Assembly (NCBI GenBank): GCA_947503285.1 | Contig: CANNDD010000002.1 | Coordinates: 248,001 to 312,000, forward strand | Source of the DNA: an uncultured Croceitalea sp. | Lineage (GTDB): Bacteria; Bacteroidota; Bacteroidia; Flavobacteriales; Flavobacteriaceae | Direction of reading: 5' to 3' | DNA: 64,000 bases | Part shown: positions 38,572-47,744 of the stretch, in pieces | Layout of the letters: every line of letters begins with the position of its first letter | Position numbering within the stretch: position 1 is the stretch's first letter | Program-made: the position numbers and the translations under genes | The notes under the pieces: generated by a model | Seen by the model: only the letters and a program-made list of their open reading frames with translations | The model's database searches: none | Told to the model about the DNA's origin: nothing

Positions 38572-39129
38572 TCAATCATTCTTTAAATCTTTTAGAATTC
38601 GAATTTCCTTACGCACTTGAGTAAAAATCAACACCCCAAGAACTACCAATACCACTAAGGAAGAAATCACGATATAGTGGTAAAACCCTTTTGAAAGACT
38701 TGCCTCAAAGCTAGGCAACAATGTCCAGAAACTATAACAATAGATTAGTATTGCTATGGGGGTCAACACAAGATGGACACCGATTCTTTTTTTATAGTAT
38801 TTGCTTAGCTTCTCATTAAAACCGGTAAAATTTAACGTTTCTGACAGTCTTTTTAAGGTATATATGCTAAATAATTCAACTGCGACCCTAATCAACAACA
38901 CCCCAATCATGGCACCTAAGGCCAAAGCCACCTTTTTAAAGGCGATGGCTTCAATAAAATAGAAGAAATACATCAAAACGCCTGCTGTTGCCAATAATAT
39001 TACATTCGTAATCTTCTGGTTTCTTGCAATTTGCCCTATTCGATTTTTAAGTGCTTTAAAATCCAGTTCTGAAGGCTCCGCAATCGGTTGCTCCCTCCAA
39101 GTTTGTTTTATTTTTTCATATTCATTCAT
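38572..39129 (-). CDS. Membrane protein following a sigma factor (putative anti-sigma)
   Basis: About 185 residues from the ATG at 39129. A cytoplasmic N-terminus (MNEYEKIKQTWREQP) is followed by four hydrophobic helices. The gene overlaps the sigma factor stop by 8 bp. Such coupling suggests it holds the sigma factor at the membrane, but it lacks the usual zinc anti-sigma motif. The function is inferred from position. Confidence 0.6.
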   Translation of the reverse strand: MNEYEKIKQTWREQPIAEPSELDFKALKNRIGQIARNQKITNVILLATAGVLMYFFYFIEAIAFKKVALALGAMIGVLLIRVAVELFSIYTLKRLSETLNFTGFNEKLSKYYKKRIGVHLVLTPIAILIYCYSFWTLLPSFEASLSKGFYHYIVISSLVVLVVLGVLIFTQVRKEIRILKDLKND

Positions 39130-39616
39130 GGGTAACACATTTTGAAAGTTGTGTTTTTATTCTATGTATCCTTGTTCGTATTGCCGTATGGTTCATTCCC
39201 ATGACCGCTGCAATTTCTTTTTGTGATAATCCTTCCAGTTCCATTAAAATAATGGTCTTATTGCTTGCCGAAAGTTTGGCGATACACCGATACATTTTTT
39301 TAAATTGCCGTTCTTTGTTACTACCTTCTTCTTCGTCAGCTACTGCTATTTCATTTTGAAGTTCCCCTTTTAATAAATAGCGTTTTTTCTTTCTTAGCTG
39401 CATCAAACAGGTATTTACCGTAATGCGATAAATCCATGTGCCCACTTGGCTATCCTCACGAAATTTTGATAGATTGTCCCACACCTTAACAAATACTTCT
39501 TGGGTGAGGTCTTTTGCCAAACCTTTATCTCCTGAGGCATAGCCAAGGCACAACCGCATCACTTTATTGAAGTTGTCTCGGTAAATAAGCTCAAATTGTC
39601 GGTTGTTTTTATTCAT
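39122..39616 (-). CDS. ECF-type RNA polymerase sigma factor
   Basis: About 164 residues from the ATG at 39616. Region 2 has FELIYRDNFNKVMRLCLGYA and DLTQEVFVKVW. Region 4 has ELEGLSQKEIAAVMGMNHTAIRTRIHR. It overlaps the upstream hydrolase gene by 8 bp and the downstream membrane protein gene by 8 bp, forming a tightly coupled operon. Confidence 0.88.
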   Translation of the reverse strand: MNKNNRQFELIYRDNFNKVMRLCLGYASGDKGLAKDLTQEVFVKVWDNLSKFREDSQVGTWIYRITVNTCLMQLRKKKRYLLKGELQNEIAVADEEEGSNKERQFKKMYRCIAKLSASNKTIILMELEGLSQKEIAAVMGMNHTAIRTRIHRIKTQLSKCVTHE

Positions 39617-40460
39617 TAGGGGCAAAGGCCAAGGTAAGTTGTTCTAAAAACCATTCTGGCTTGTCATACATTATAAAGTGTGCGGAACCTTCTGCAAATT
39701 TAAGCGTGTACTCGGGCAGATTCTTGTATTGGGCCTCATAGGTTTTTTTTGCTGCTTCGATACCAAAAGGGTGCGTTGCTGCCAAAATTGTAACGGGACT
39801 TTTAATTTGTGCCACTGTTTCCCTCAAATCTACCTTTAAATAATCGGTGTAACCATAAACATAGGTCTCCCTATCGGCTTGCAACATCCAAGCTATAAGT
39901 TGCTGTTGCTTTTCTTTATTTAAAGTCATACCTGAAGCCATTTGCGTGGCCATTCCTTTAAAATCTTCCATCTCCATAGCCAAAAGGTTGGTATTATAAG
40001 GGCTCTCGTAAACCATATTCTCACTTTTATAATCTGGAAAGAACAAGGCACCTGTAGCGGTTAAGGCATCAACAATAATCAATTGATCGAATATAGGTGC
40101 TTTTGCAGCTAATGAAAGTGCAAGTGTACCGCCGAGGCTATGCCCTATAAGTTTAGGATTATCCAAGTCATTCATTTTTATATAATCTAAAACTGCGTTT
40201 TCTATTTTAGGATACCAAGGGAATGCTATAGGTGGTACATCGCCAAAGCCCGCAAAGGTAAATAAATGGCATTCGTAATCTTTTGAAAGTGTGGCAACCG
40301 TATCTTCCCATACCTCGTCGGTACAGCTAAAGCCAGGAAACAATAATACAGGTTGGCCAGAACCAACAACGCGAACTTTAAACTCGGGTTGCTGTGCCGT
40401 AATAGGAAGGCTAACAACCGTTAGAATCAGGATAAGCGTAAAAATTTTGATCGTTTTCAT
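39609..40460 (-). CDS. Secreted alpha/beta hydrolase
   Basis: A 283-residue protein with a signal peptide (ends LPITAQQ). The nucleophile elbow is GHSLGG near residue 107, the oxyanion region LFPGFSCTDEVW, and the catalytic His lies in GSAHFIMYDKPEWF. It is first in the operon with a sigma factor and a membrane protein, an unusual pairing for a hydrolase. Substrate unknown. Confidence 0.8.
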   Translation of the reverse strand: MKTIKIFTLILILTVVSLPITAQQPEFKVRVVGSGQPVLLFPGFSCTDEVWEDTVATLSKDYECHLFTFAGFGDVPPIAFPWYPKIENAVLDYIKMNDLDNPKLIGHSLGGTLALSLAAKAPIFDQLIIVDALTATGALFFPDYKSENMVYESPYNTNLLAMEMEDFKGMATQMASGMTLNKEKQQQLIAWMLQADRETYVYGYTDYLKVDLRETVAQIKSPVTILAATHPFGIEAAKKTYEAQYKNLPEYTLKFAEGSAHFIMYDKPEWFLEQLTLAFAPNE

Positions 40461-40547
40461 TTCTAAGGATTTTGAATCATTTTGCCTTTTAGATTCAATA
40501 CTTTAAAAATGTTACATCAAATTCGAAAAAAAATCTTTTTCGGTATG

Positions 40548-41759
40548 TTAAAGCCTAATTCTATTCATGGCTATTTTGGCCAAAATAAACGCCACCAATA
40601 AGAAGAGGGCTGCAAGTGCATAGGCCGCCCCCGGAAAATATAGATTGCCTTGCGGCATAACAAAGTAATAAAATACCGGGGAAAAAATCAATTGCCCCAA
40701 AATAGCGGTAACGCTTACCAGAGCCGTAATGGAACCCTGTAAATTACCTTGCTCTTTTTCAGAAACCTGATTCGAGATAATGCCCTGTACCGTGGGTCCG
40801 GCAACCCCACCTAAAGCATAGGGCACTAAGAAGGCGTACAGCATCCAAGGTTCAGAAGCTATGGAAAATAAGAACATTCCCAATGTCCATAACAAAAAAC
40901 CAAACCCTACTACTTTTTGCTTACCAAATCGTTTTACCGCCTTACCCACTAAAAAGCCCTGGACAATGGCAACCAAAAGACCAACTACCACTAACGAGAG
41001 TCCGATCTGTTTTGGGTTCCAATCAAAACGTTCAATCGCAAAATAAGACCAGGTAGAGGGTAATGCTTGTCCGGCCAAGTTTGCCAGAAAGAAGGCAGCG
41101 ATCAACAATAAGACCCCTTTATATCGCTTTAAGGCCACTAAAGAAACCCCGGGAATCATTTTCATCAGATCGATTCGCCTTCGGTTTTCGAGGGTGAGGG
41201 ATTCCGGAACAAAAAACCATCCGAAAAGAAAGTTGGCGAACGTAAGACCTGCAGCGATGTAAAATGGTAGTCTGATGTCTATTTCCCCAAAAAAGCCTCC
41301 AATACCAGGTCCTATTATAAATCCTAGGCCAAAAGCGGCACCAATGAGCCCGAAGTTCTTGGCTTTTTCCTCATTGGTACTAATATCAGCGATATAGGCC
41401 GATGCTACCGTAAAACTGGCGCCGGTAATACCCGCTAAAAATCGGCCTACAAAAAGCCATAGAATAGTCGGTGCCCATGCATGGATCATATAATCGATAC
41501 TCAAACCTAAGAGGGCCAATAAAAGTATGGGTTTGCGACCGAATTGGTCTGAAATCTCACCCAGCACAGGGGAAAATAAGAATTGCATTCCGGCAAAAGC
41601 AGTGGTAAGCCACATGCCATAGATTACGGCTATATGGTTGCCTTCACCCGTAAGTTGCATGATAAACTCTGGAATGATCGGCAATATTATCCCAATACCT
41701 ATAACATCAACCAAAATGGTAATGAAAATGAAAAGAAGTGCGGTTTTTTTCGATTTCAT
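40548..41759 (-). CDS. TetA-like MFS transporter
   Basis: About 403 residues from the ATG at 41759. Twelve hydrophobic helices and the drug-antiporter motif GEISDQFGRKPILL after helix 2 place it with the TCR/Tet-family major facilitator exporters. It probably exports a drug or small metabolite. Specific tetracycline resistance cannot be claimed. Its start codon lies inside a potential hairpin (41758-41796) formed with the atp operon terminator arm. Confidence 0.85.
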   Translation of the reverse strand: MKSKKTALLFIFITILVDVIGIGIILPIIPEFIMQLTGEGNHIAVIYGMWLTTAFAGMQFLFSPVLGEISDQFGRKPILLLALLGLSIDYMIHAWAPTILWLFVGRFLAGITGASFTVASAYIADISTNEEKAKNFGLIGAAFGLGFIIGPGIGGFFGEIDIRLPFYIAAGLTFANFLFGWFFVPESLTLENRRRIDLMKMIPGVSLVALKRYKGVLLLIAAFFLANLAGQALPSTWSYFAIERFDWNPKQIGLSLVVVGLLVAIVQGFLVGKAVKRFGKQKVVGFGFLLWTLGMFLFSIASEPWMLYAFLVPYALGGVAGPTVQGIISNQVSEKEQGNLQGSITALVSVTAILGQLIFSPVFYYFVMPQGNLYFPGAAYALAALFLLVAFILAKIAMNRIRL

Positions 41760-41796
41760 GCGGGGCAAAAATCGGATAAAAAAAGAAGCCCCGCAT
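41758..41796 (-). promoter_or_regulatory. Potential hairpin hiding the MFS transporter start
   Basis: ATGCGGGGC (41758-41766) and GCCCCGCAT (41788-41796) are perfect complements. On the minus-strand RNA the first ATG of the transporter falls in this stem. The right arm is shared with the atp terminator hairpin at 41787-41809, so the two folds exclude each other. Confidence 0.4.
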
Positions 41797-41809
41797 AAAT
41801 TGCTGGGCT
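41787..41809 (-). terminator. atp operon terminator
   Basis: On the minus strand AGCCC...GGGCT forms a stem, extended by GCA/TGC past a mismatch, with loop ATTTA. It is followed by TTCTTTTTTT. It is 112 bp after the atpG stop. Confidence 0.65.
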
Positions 41810-41837
41810 AAATAATTTAAATTTTAGTAAAATCCTA

Positions 41838-41860
41838 CTTCGACTGCGCTCAGTATGACA
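41838..41860. repeat. Short interspersed repeat (CTTCGACTGCGCTCAGTATGACA type)
   Basis: A sequence of the well-known kind, TGTCATACTGAGCGCAGTCGAAG on the minus strand, recurring between genes in Bacteroidota. It lies between atpG and its terminator. A second family of GTCATTCC elements is at 52316. The copy number in this genome cannot be seen here. Confidence 0.5.
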
Positions 41861-41920
41861 GCGGTAATTACTCATGAAAGCTTAAGCCGCTTTGAAAATT
41901 TGACTCCGCCAACGCCTCGT

Positions 41921-42778
41921 CTAATTGTTTAGGGCTTCCGCACCACCAACAATTTCCAAGATTTCGTTGGTAATAGCTGCTTGACGTGCTTTATTGTACG
42001 TCAATTTCAACTGATCACGCAGTTCCGTCGCGTTGTCAGTTGCTTTGTGCATAGCAGTCATTCGAGCACCGTGCTCACTGGCAAACGAATCACGAATGGC
42101 TTTGAACAATTGCGTTTTCAACGATTTTGGAATCAACTGTTCTACAATCTCAGGTTTGGAAGGTTCAAAAATGTAATCGGAAGCGGCAGCCTTATCATCC
42201 TCCATTGGTTGGATAGGCAAAAACTGCTCCGTCATCACCAATTGGGTTGCCGCATTTTTAAATTTATTATAGACTAACTCGATCTTATCGTATTCCCCTT
42301 CGATAAACAAACGCATCAAGCTTTCAGCAATACCGGCGGCATTATCAAAAGTCAAATTATCATAGATGTCACTATGATTGGAAACAACGGTATTCTTTTT
42401 AGAAAGAATATCATTGGCTTTTTTACCGATGGCCATAAAATCAACTTGCTTATCGGCGTACCTGTCTAGAAGGGTACTACATTGCTTTAGGATGTTCGTA
42501 TTGAAGGCACCGCACAAGCCCCGGTTAGAGGTAATTGCAACAACGAGTACTTTTTTTACCTCTCGGTTATCAGCGAATTTGCTACCTGCATCACCGTCAA
42601 GACTGGCACTCAAGCCTTGTAAAAGTTCAGTTAGCTTGTCTGAATACGGACGCATTGCCGTAATAGCATCTTGGGCTTTTTTCAACTTTGCAGCAGAAAC
42701 CATCTTCATGGCACTGGTAATCTGCATCGTTGAAGATACGGATGCTATTCTATTTCGTATTTCTTTTAAGTTTGCCAT
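41921..42778 (-). CDS. atpG: ATP synthase gamma subunit
   Basis: A 285-residue central rotor stalk of F1. The N-terminal helix MANLKEIRNRIASVSSTMQITSAMKMVSAAKL and the C-terminal TDNATELRDQLKLTYNKARQA helix are the conserved coiled coil. It is the last gene of the operon. A four-helix-bundle gene lies between it and atpA, where normally nothing intervenes. Confidence 0.96.
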   Translation of the reverse strand: MANLKEIRNRIASVSSTMQITSAMKMVSAAKLKKAQDAITAMRPYSDKLTELLQGLSASLDGDAGSKFADNREVKKVLVVAITSNRGLCGAFNTNILKQCSTLLDRYADKQVDFMAIGKKANDILSKKNTVVSNHSDIYDNLTFDNAAGIAESLMRLFIEGEYDKIELVYNKFKNAATQLVMTEQFLPIQPMEDDKAAASDYIFEPSKPEIVEQLIPKSLKTQLFKAIRDSFASEHGARMTAMHKATDNATELRDQLKLTYNKARQAAITNEILEIVGGAEALNN

Positions 42779-42786
42779 TCCTTGTT

Positions 42787-42819
42787 GAGTTAAGAGTTAA
42801 AAGTGATTGAGTCAAGAGT
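42787..42819. repeat. Left degenerate repeat flanking four-helix-bundle copy 2
   Basis: GAGTTAAGAGT...GATTGAGTCAAGAGT: three to four degenerate GAGT-type units covering the last codons of the gene and the gap to atpG. It is roughly complementary to ACTCATAACTC copies at 43145-43169 on the other side, forming an imperfect inverted repeat around the gene. Confidence 0.6.
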
Positions 42820-43150
42820 TTTTGATAATCGAAACTAAAATCTTGATTAACTCCTCACAATTATTCATCATCTCTTCTGGTACCTCTCTTCCGGTTGCTT
42901 TTAAAATTTGTAACCAATATTTGGTTTCATCTGCCTCCTTTAGAGCAATACTAAACTTATATTTAAAATCTTTCGTGCTAACCGCTCGCTGCGCTTCTCG
43001 AGTATTTGCTCCAGTACTTGTTCCACTCCTTAACAACTGAGAGGCTAGTTCAAAATTTTTATCATTTTTTAATTTGTCACAGTACTTTACAATATCACAA
43101 GCAAATTGAAAACTTTTCGTCCTAATTGGACTCTTATCCAATTTACTCAT
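42812..43150 (-). CDS. Four-helix-bundle protein (23S rRNA IVS/S23 type), copy 2
   Basis: A 112-residue member of the S23/IVP family with ASQLLRSGTSTGANTREAQ and FSIALKEADETKYWL. It matches copy 1 (13595) in every family motif but differs elsewhere. It sits inside the ATP synthase operon between atpA (gap 19 bp, entirely repeat sequence) and atpG (gap 33 bp). Its start codon is part of a GAGTTATGAGT repeat. This suggests an inserted element tolerated as part of the operon mRNA. Confidence 0.88.
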   Translation of the reverse strand: MSKLDKSPIRTKSFQFACDIVKYCDKLKNDKNFELASQLLRSGTSTGANTREAQRAVSTKDFKYKFSIALKEADETKYWLQILKATGREVPEEMMNNCEELIKILVSIIKNS

Positions 43151-43169
43151 AACTCAGCACTCATAACTC
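43145..43169. repeat. Right direct repeat flanking four-helix-bundle copy 2
   Basis: ACTCATAACTC occurs twice (43145-43155 and 43159-43169) with a 3-bp spacer. The second copy ends next to the atpA stop codon, and the first contains the start codon of the four-helix-bundle gene. Confidence 0.75.
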
Positions 43170-44747
43170 TTAATTATATTTTGAAGAAAGGTCTTTACAA
43201 ACCGCCATTAACGTATCCGTAACCTCATCGGTCAACTTGCCCGCTTTTAAGGTATCCAAAACATCTCTGTGCTTGGCATTTAAAAATTCGATAAAGTCCC
43301 TTTCGAACTCTTTTACCTTATCAACAGGAACATCACGCAATAAGTTTTTAGATCCCGCAAAAATAATCGCTACCTGATCTTCAACCGTAAATGGGTCGTT
43401 TTGGGCTTGCTTCAATATTTCAACGTTACGACGTCCTTTTTCAATAACATTCAAAGTAGCCGCATCCAAATCGGAACCAAATTTTGCAAAGGCTTCCAAT
43501 TCACGAAATTGAGCCTGATCCAGTTTCAAGGTACCCGCTACTTTCTTCATGGACTTAATCTGCGCAGACCCCCCTACCCGAGATACAGAGATACCCACAT
43601 TGATCGCCGGTCTTACACCTTGGTTGAATAAATCTTGTTCCAAGAAAATCTGGCCATCGGTAATGGAGATTACATTTGTTGGGATATAGGCAGAAACGTC
43701 GCCCGCTTGTGTTTCAATAATCGGTAATGCCGTTAACGATCCGCCACCTTTAACGATTGACTTTAAAGATTCAGGAAGGTCGTTCATATCTTTTGCGATA
43801 CCGTCATCTGCAATAACCTTAGCAGCACGCTCCAACAATCTTGAGTGCAAGTAGAAAACGTCACCAGGGTAGGCCTCACGTCCTGGAGGTCTTCTTAACA
43901 ACAAGGATACCTCACGATAGGCTACGGCTTGTTTTGATAAATCATCATAGATAATCAAAGCCGGACGCCCTGTATCCCTGAAATATTCCCCAATTGCAGC
44001 TCCTGCAAAGGGAGCATAAACTTGCATCGGGGCAGGATCGGATGCATTTGCCGCAACAATGGTGGTATACGCCAATGCACCCTTGTCTTCCAAGGTTTTT
44101 GCGATTCCGGCTACAGTTGAGGCCTTTTGACCAACTGCTACATAGATACAATATACTGGCTCGCCAGCATCATAAAATTCCTTTTGGTTCAGAATGGTAT
44201 CGATACATACCGTAGTCTTACCAGTTTGACGGTCACCGATAACCAGCTCACGCTGCCCCCTACCAATAGGGATCATGGCATCGATGGCCTTTACCCCTGT
44301 CTGTAAGGGCTCATTTACCGGCTGACGAAAGATAACGCCCGGTGCTTTACGCTCCAATGGCATTTCATACGTATCTCCAGCTATAGGTCCTTTACCGTCT
44401 ATAGGATTACCCAAGGTGTCCACTACACGACCGACGATACCTTCACCTACGTTGATGGAGGCGATGGTCTGTGTTCGTTTTACGGTAGCACCTTCTTTGA
44501 TTTCTTTTGACGGGCCTAACAATACCACACCAACATTATCTTCTTCCAAGTTCAATACGATACCTTGCATACCGCCTTCAAACTCAACCAACTCACCATA
44601 TTGTGCATTCGAAAGACCATACACACGGGCAATACCATCACCTACTTGAAGTACCGTACCGACCTCATCTAAAGAAGCGGTAGCCTCGAAACCTGATAAT
44701 TGCTGCTTTAATATTGCTGAAACCTCAGCTGCTTTTACTCCTGCCAT
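43170..44747 (-). CDS. atpA: ATP synthase alpha subunit
   Basis: About 525 residues from the ATG at 44747. The 12-residue extension to 44783 lies in a repeat-like leader. The P-loop is GDRQTGKT, and the conserved [13 protein letters not shown] and [11 protein letters not shown] follow. It forms the non-catalytic nucleotide sites of F1. The 11-bp AGATATAAGAC element is 7 bp upstream of its start. Confidence 0.97.
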   Translation of the reverse strand: MAGVKAAEVSAILKQQLSGFEATASLDEVGTVLQVGDGIARVYGLSNAQYGELVEFEGGMQGIVLNLEEDNVGVVLLGPSKEIKEGATVKRTQTIASINVGEGIVGRVVDTLGNPIDGKGPIAGDTYEMPLERKAPGVIFRQPVNEPLQTGVKAIDAMIPIGRGQRELVIGDRQTGKTTVCIDTILNQKEFYDAGEPVYCIYVAVGQKASTVAGIAKTLEDKGALAYTTIVAANASDPAPMQVYAPFAGAAIGEYFRDTGRPALIIYDDLSKQAVAYREVSLLLRRPPGREAYPGDVFYLHSRLLERAAKVIADDGIAKDMNDLPESLKSIVKGGGSLTALPIIETQAGDVSAYIPTNVISITDGQIFLEQDLFNQGVRPAINVGISVSRVGGSAQIKSMKKVAGTLKLDQAQFRELEAFAKFGSDLDAATLNVIEKGRRNVEILKQAQNDPFTVEDQVAIIFAGSKNLLRDVPVDKVKEFERDFIEFLNAKHRDVLDTLKAGKLTDEVTDTLMAVCKDLSSKYN

Positions 44748-44808
44748 TTTATTTAGATATAAGACATGGGATATAAGACGCAAGACGTCAAATCATCCCT
44801 TTAGAAAT

Positions 44809-45348
44809 TTATAGACTATTTGAAAATTCTCGTTTTAATCCGTTTAGTTTACTTGCCACGCTTGCGTCGTATTGAAGATCACCTACCCTGAGGATAAATC
44901 CACCCACAATACTTTCATCAACCTTATTCTCTATGGTTACCTTGTTACCCGTAATTTTGGCAACCTGTGCTAATATTTTCTTCTCTAAAGCTGCCGTTAG
45001 CGGTACTGCCGAAGTCACAAAAGCAATAGCCTCACCCTTCATTTTTTCAAAGAGTATGATGTACTTTAAGGCCACTTCTTGAAGCATTTCGATACGTTTG
45101 TTCTCAGCAAGCGTATCGATAAGCCCAACGGTTATTTCATGACTACCCTTAAAAATCGCTTTCAAAGCATCTTTCTTGGCTTTACCATTAACAACCGGAC
45201 TGGCCAAAACACTTTGTAGTTCTTTATTTTCAGTAATCACTGACACCATATCACGCATATCGCCTTCAACCTTGTCCGCTACTTTTTTCTCAACGGCAAA
45301 GTCTAAGGTTGCTTTTGCATATCGCAGGGCTGCTCTAGCTTCTTTCAT
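44809..45348 (-). CDS. atpH: ATP synthase delta subunit
   Basis: A 179-residue peripheral stalk subunit (OSCP). The N-terminal six-helix domain (AALRYAKATLDFAVEKK) and the C-terminal IENKVDESIVGGFILRVGD are characteristic. It is 3 bp after atpF. Confidence 0.94.
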   Translation of the reverse strand: MKEARAALRYAKATLDFAVEKKVADKVEGDMRDMVSVITENKELQSVLASPVVNGKAKKDALKAIFKGSHEITVGLIDTLAENKRIEMLQEVALKYIILFEKMKGEAIAFVTSAVPLTAALEKKILAQVAKITGNKVTIENKVDESIVGGFILRVGDLQYDASVASKLNGLKREFSNSL

Positions 45349-45351
45349 CGA

Positions 45352-45846
45352 TTAATTCAATTTGATGTCACCTAACATGTCGTCGACCAACTTCAGTTGT
45401 TTCTTCTTGTCAGACAGTTCTTCCTTGATTACTTTTTCGGCAATATCGACCGAAAGGGTTGCCACTTGTGCCTTAATATCGGCAAGAGCGGCTTTCTTTT
45501 CACTTTCAATGGCAGCTTGCGCTTGCTTCATCATCTTATCACCTTCGACTTTTGCCTGTTCTTTAGCTTCTGAGATGATTCCTTCTTTGAGTTCCCTAGC
45601 TTCTTTCAACATCGCATCACGTTCAGCCCTGGCCTCTTTCAATATCCTTTCATTGTCCGCTTGAAGGTTCTGCATTTCCTTTTTTGCCTCTTCGGCAGAG
45701 TCCAATGCGCTCTTTATCGATTCCTCACGCTCACTTACGGCTCCTAGAATGGGTTTCCAAGCAAACCTGCGCAGAATAAAAAGTAAAATCAAAAACGTAA
45801 TCGCTGTCCAAAAGACCAATCCAAAACCTGGGTTTACTAAATCCAT
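45352..45846 (-). CDS. atpF: ATP synthase b subunit
   Basis: A 164-residue protein with one N-terminal membrane helix (FGLVFWTAITFLILLFILRRF) and a long charged coiled coil. It forms the peripheral stalk linking Fo to F1. Confidence 0.95.
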   Translation of the reverse strand: MDLVNPGFGLVFWTAITFLILLFILRRFAWKPILGAVSEREESIKSALDSAEEAKKEMQNLQADNERILKEARAERDAMLKEARELKEGIISEAKEQAKVEGDKMMKQAQAAIESEKKAALADIKAQVATLSVDIAEKVIKEELSDKKKQLKLVDDMLGDIKLN

Positions 45847-45939
45847 TTCTTAGTATTTTAACTAATTCAAATTTTGCCTTAACTACTACAATATTCAAGC
45901 ACAGAAGCAACCAACCGTTACTTCTGTACCTAAAAATAC

Positions 45940-46176
<237 letters not shown>

Positions 46177-47259
46177 TTAATGATGTTCTTCTTCTGTTGC
46201 CATTCCGAAATAAAGGGCCGACAATATTGTAAAAATATATGCTTGAATAGCCGTTACGACGATTTCAATAACCGTAATAAACAATGAGAATAATACAGAG
46301 ATTGGTGCAACCGCTACGGTCTCAAAAATGAAAATCAATGACATCAAGGCCAAGATGATAATATGCCCGGCCGTAATATTGGCGAACAAACGTATCATCA
46401 ATGAAATTGGCTTGGTGAAAATTCCAATAAGTTCTATTGGCATTAAGAATATCTTCATAGGTACCGGTACACCAGGCATCCAGAAGATATGCTTCCAGTA
46501 GTTTTTATTTCCGCTAAACGTGGTTATGATGAACGTAAATACGGCCAATGTGAATGTAAAGGCAATATTTCCACTAAGGTTAGCCCCATTCAAAATTGGG
46601 ATAAGCCCGAAAATATTATTGATCCAGATAAAGAAGAAAATGGTCAAAAGATAGGGCATATACCTTTTGTATTTATGTTCACCGATCATTGGCCTGGCTA
46701 TTTCATCACGCACGAACACCACTAAAGGCTCCACAAAACCCGCGATACCGGTCGGCACCTTGTTCTCAGATTTTTTATAGACCCTAGCGGCAGATATAAA
46801 GACCAAAAGCAACACCAAAACCGAAACCCACATCATAAACACATTTCTTGTAATGGAAATGTCCAACGGTTTTGACGCATTGGTTGGGTCGTGCTTTTCA
46901 TCAAAGGTTACAGACGTTGCACCCTCATTGAGTTGATAGATCTTCTCATGTAATTTAACGAATTTCCCACCGTTCTTTTCAACGACGACTTGACCAGTAT
47001 CATCATGATGAAATTCGCTTGACATAAAGGTGGTAAGGCCATTGTCAGTCCATAAAATTATCGGTAACGGAAGTGAGATGGCTTTGTCATTGATATCAAT
47101 GATATGAAATTCATGTGCATCTTTAACGTGATGCATGATCATCTCATTTGGGTCAAATTTCTTATCGGTTTCCGATTCATTCTTATCATAGGCAAAACCG
47201 GCAATGGGCAGTGCAAGTAAAAGTCCTATAAAAATTACCTTAAAACTACTTATTCGCAT
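46177..47259 (-). CDS. atpB: ATP synthase a subunit
   Basis: A 360-residue Fo subunit. The essential Arg sits in SLMIRLFANITAGH. It is longer than E. coli AtpB (271) because of an N-terminal signal and a periplasmic domain of about 110 residues before the first helix, as seen in other Bacteroidota. The promoter lies just upstream. Confidence 0.95.
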   Translation of the reverse strand: MRISSFKVIFIGLLLALPIAGFAYDKNESETDKKFDPNEMIMHHVKDAHEFHIIDINDKAISLPLPIILWTDNGLTTFMSSEFHHDDTGQVVVEKNGGKFVKLHEKIYQLNEGATSVTFDEKHDPTNASKPLDISITRNVFMMWVSVLVLLLVFISAARVYKKSENKVPTGIAGFVEPLVVFVRDEIARPMIGEHKYKRYMPYLLTIFFFIWINNIFGLIPILNGANLSGNIAFTFTLAVFTFIITTFSGNKNYWKHIFWMPGVPVPMKIFLMPIELIGIFTKPISLMIRLFANITAGHIIILALMSLIFIFETVAVAPISVLFSLFITVIEIVVTAIQAYIFTILSALYFGMATEEEHH

Positions 47260-47298
47260 TCGTTCATCAGATTAAAATACCGCTCTCAAAATTCCGTG

Positions 47299-47329
47299 CA
47301 AATGTACGCACATTATCTTAATTGACAAA
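47299..47329 (-). promoter_or_regulatory. atpB operon promoter
   Basis: On the minus strand TTTG (47329-47326), 19 bp, then TACATTTG (47306-47299): an exact match to the flavobacterial consensus. Transcription would begin near 47292, about 33 nt before the atpB ATG. Confidence 0.75.
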
Positions 47330-47345
47330 CATTAAACCGGAAGGA

Positions 47346-47744
47346 TTATTCAGTAGTTAAAAACCGGTTAATACTGTAAACCTCAAAGGCTAAAAAAATG
47401 AAATAAGGAATGAAAAAATTGACTGCGTCACCTATTTTATCAACAGTATCTGAAAGAAACAAGGGCAGTAAAAAAACGACGACAAAAACCATCTTTAAAA
47501 CCATTAGCAATATAAATGGATTAAAAACCTGTGTTTTGCCATTGGAAAACCGAAAATTGATGATGGTATACACTATCAAGACTGATATGGAATGAAAAAC
47601 ATAAATATTCCATATTGGTATTACAAATTCCCTACTGGGCAGTAAGGCATTTAGCAGATACGAATGAAGCATATAAAGCACTACAGCGCCAACAATTAGT
47701 TGTAACACCATCAAAGATTGGCGCTTTTTAAAGGCTTCATTCAT
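47346..47744 (-). CDS. Membrane protein ahead of the atp operon (DUF6168-like)
   Basis: A 132-residue protein with four hydrophobic helices and short charged loops. It sits where an AtpI/AtpR-type gene often sits. It overlaps the atpZ gene by 1 bp and is followed by the atpB promoter. I think it matches the flavobacterial family named DUF6168, but I am not certain. Confidence 0.65.
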   Translation of the reverse strand: MNEAFKKRQSLMVLQLIVGAVVLYMLHSYLLNALLPSREFVIPIWNIYVFHSISVLIVYTIINFRFSNGKTQVFNPFILLMVLKMVFVVVFLLPLFLSDTVDKIGDAVNFFIPYFIFLAFEVYSINRFLTTE

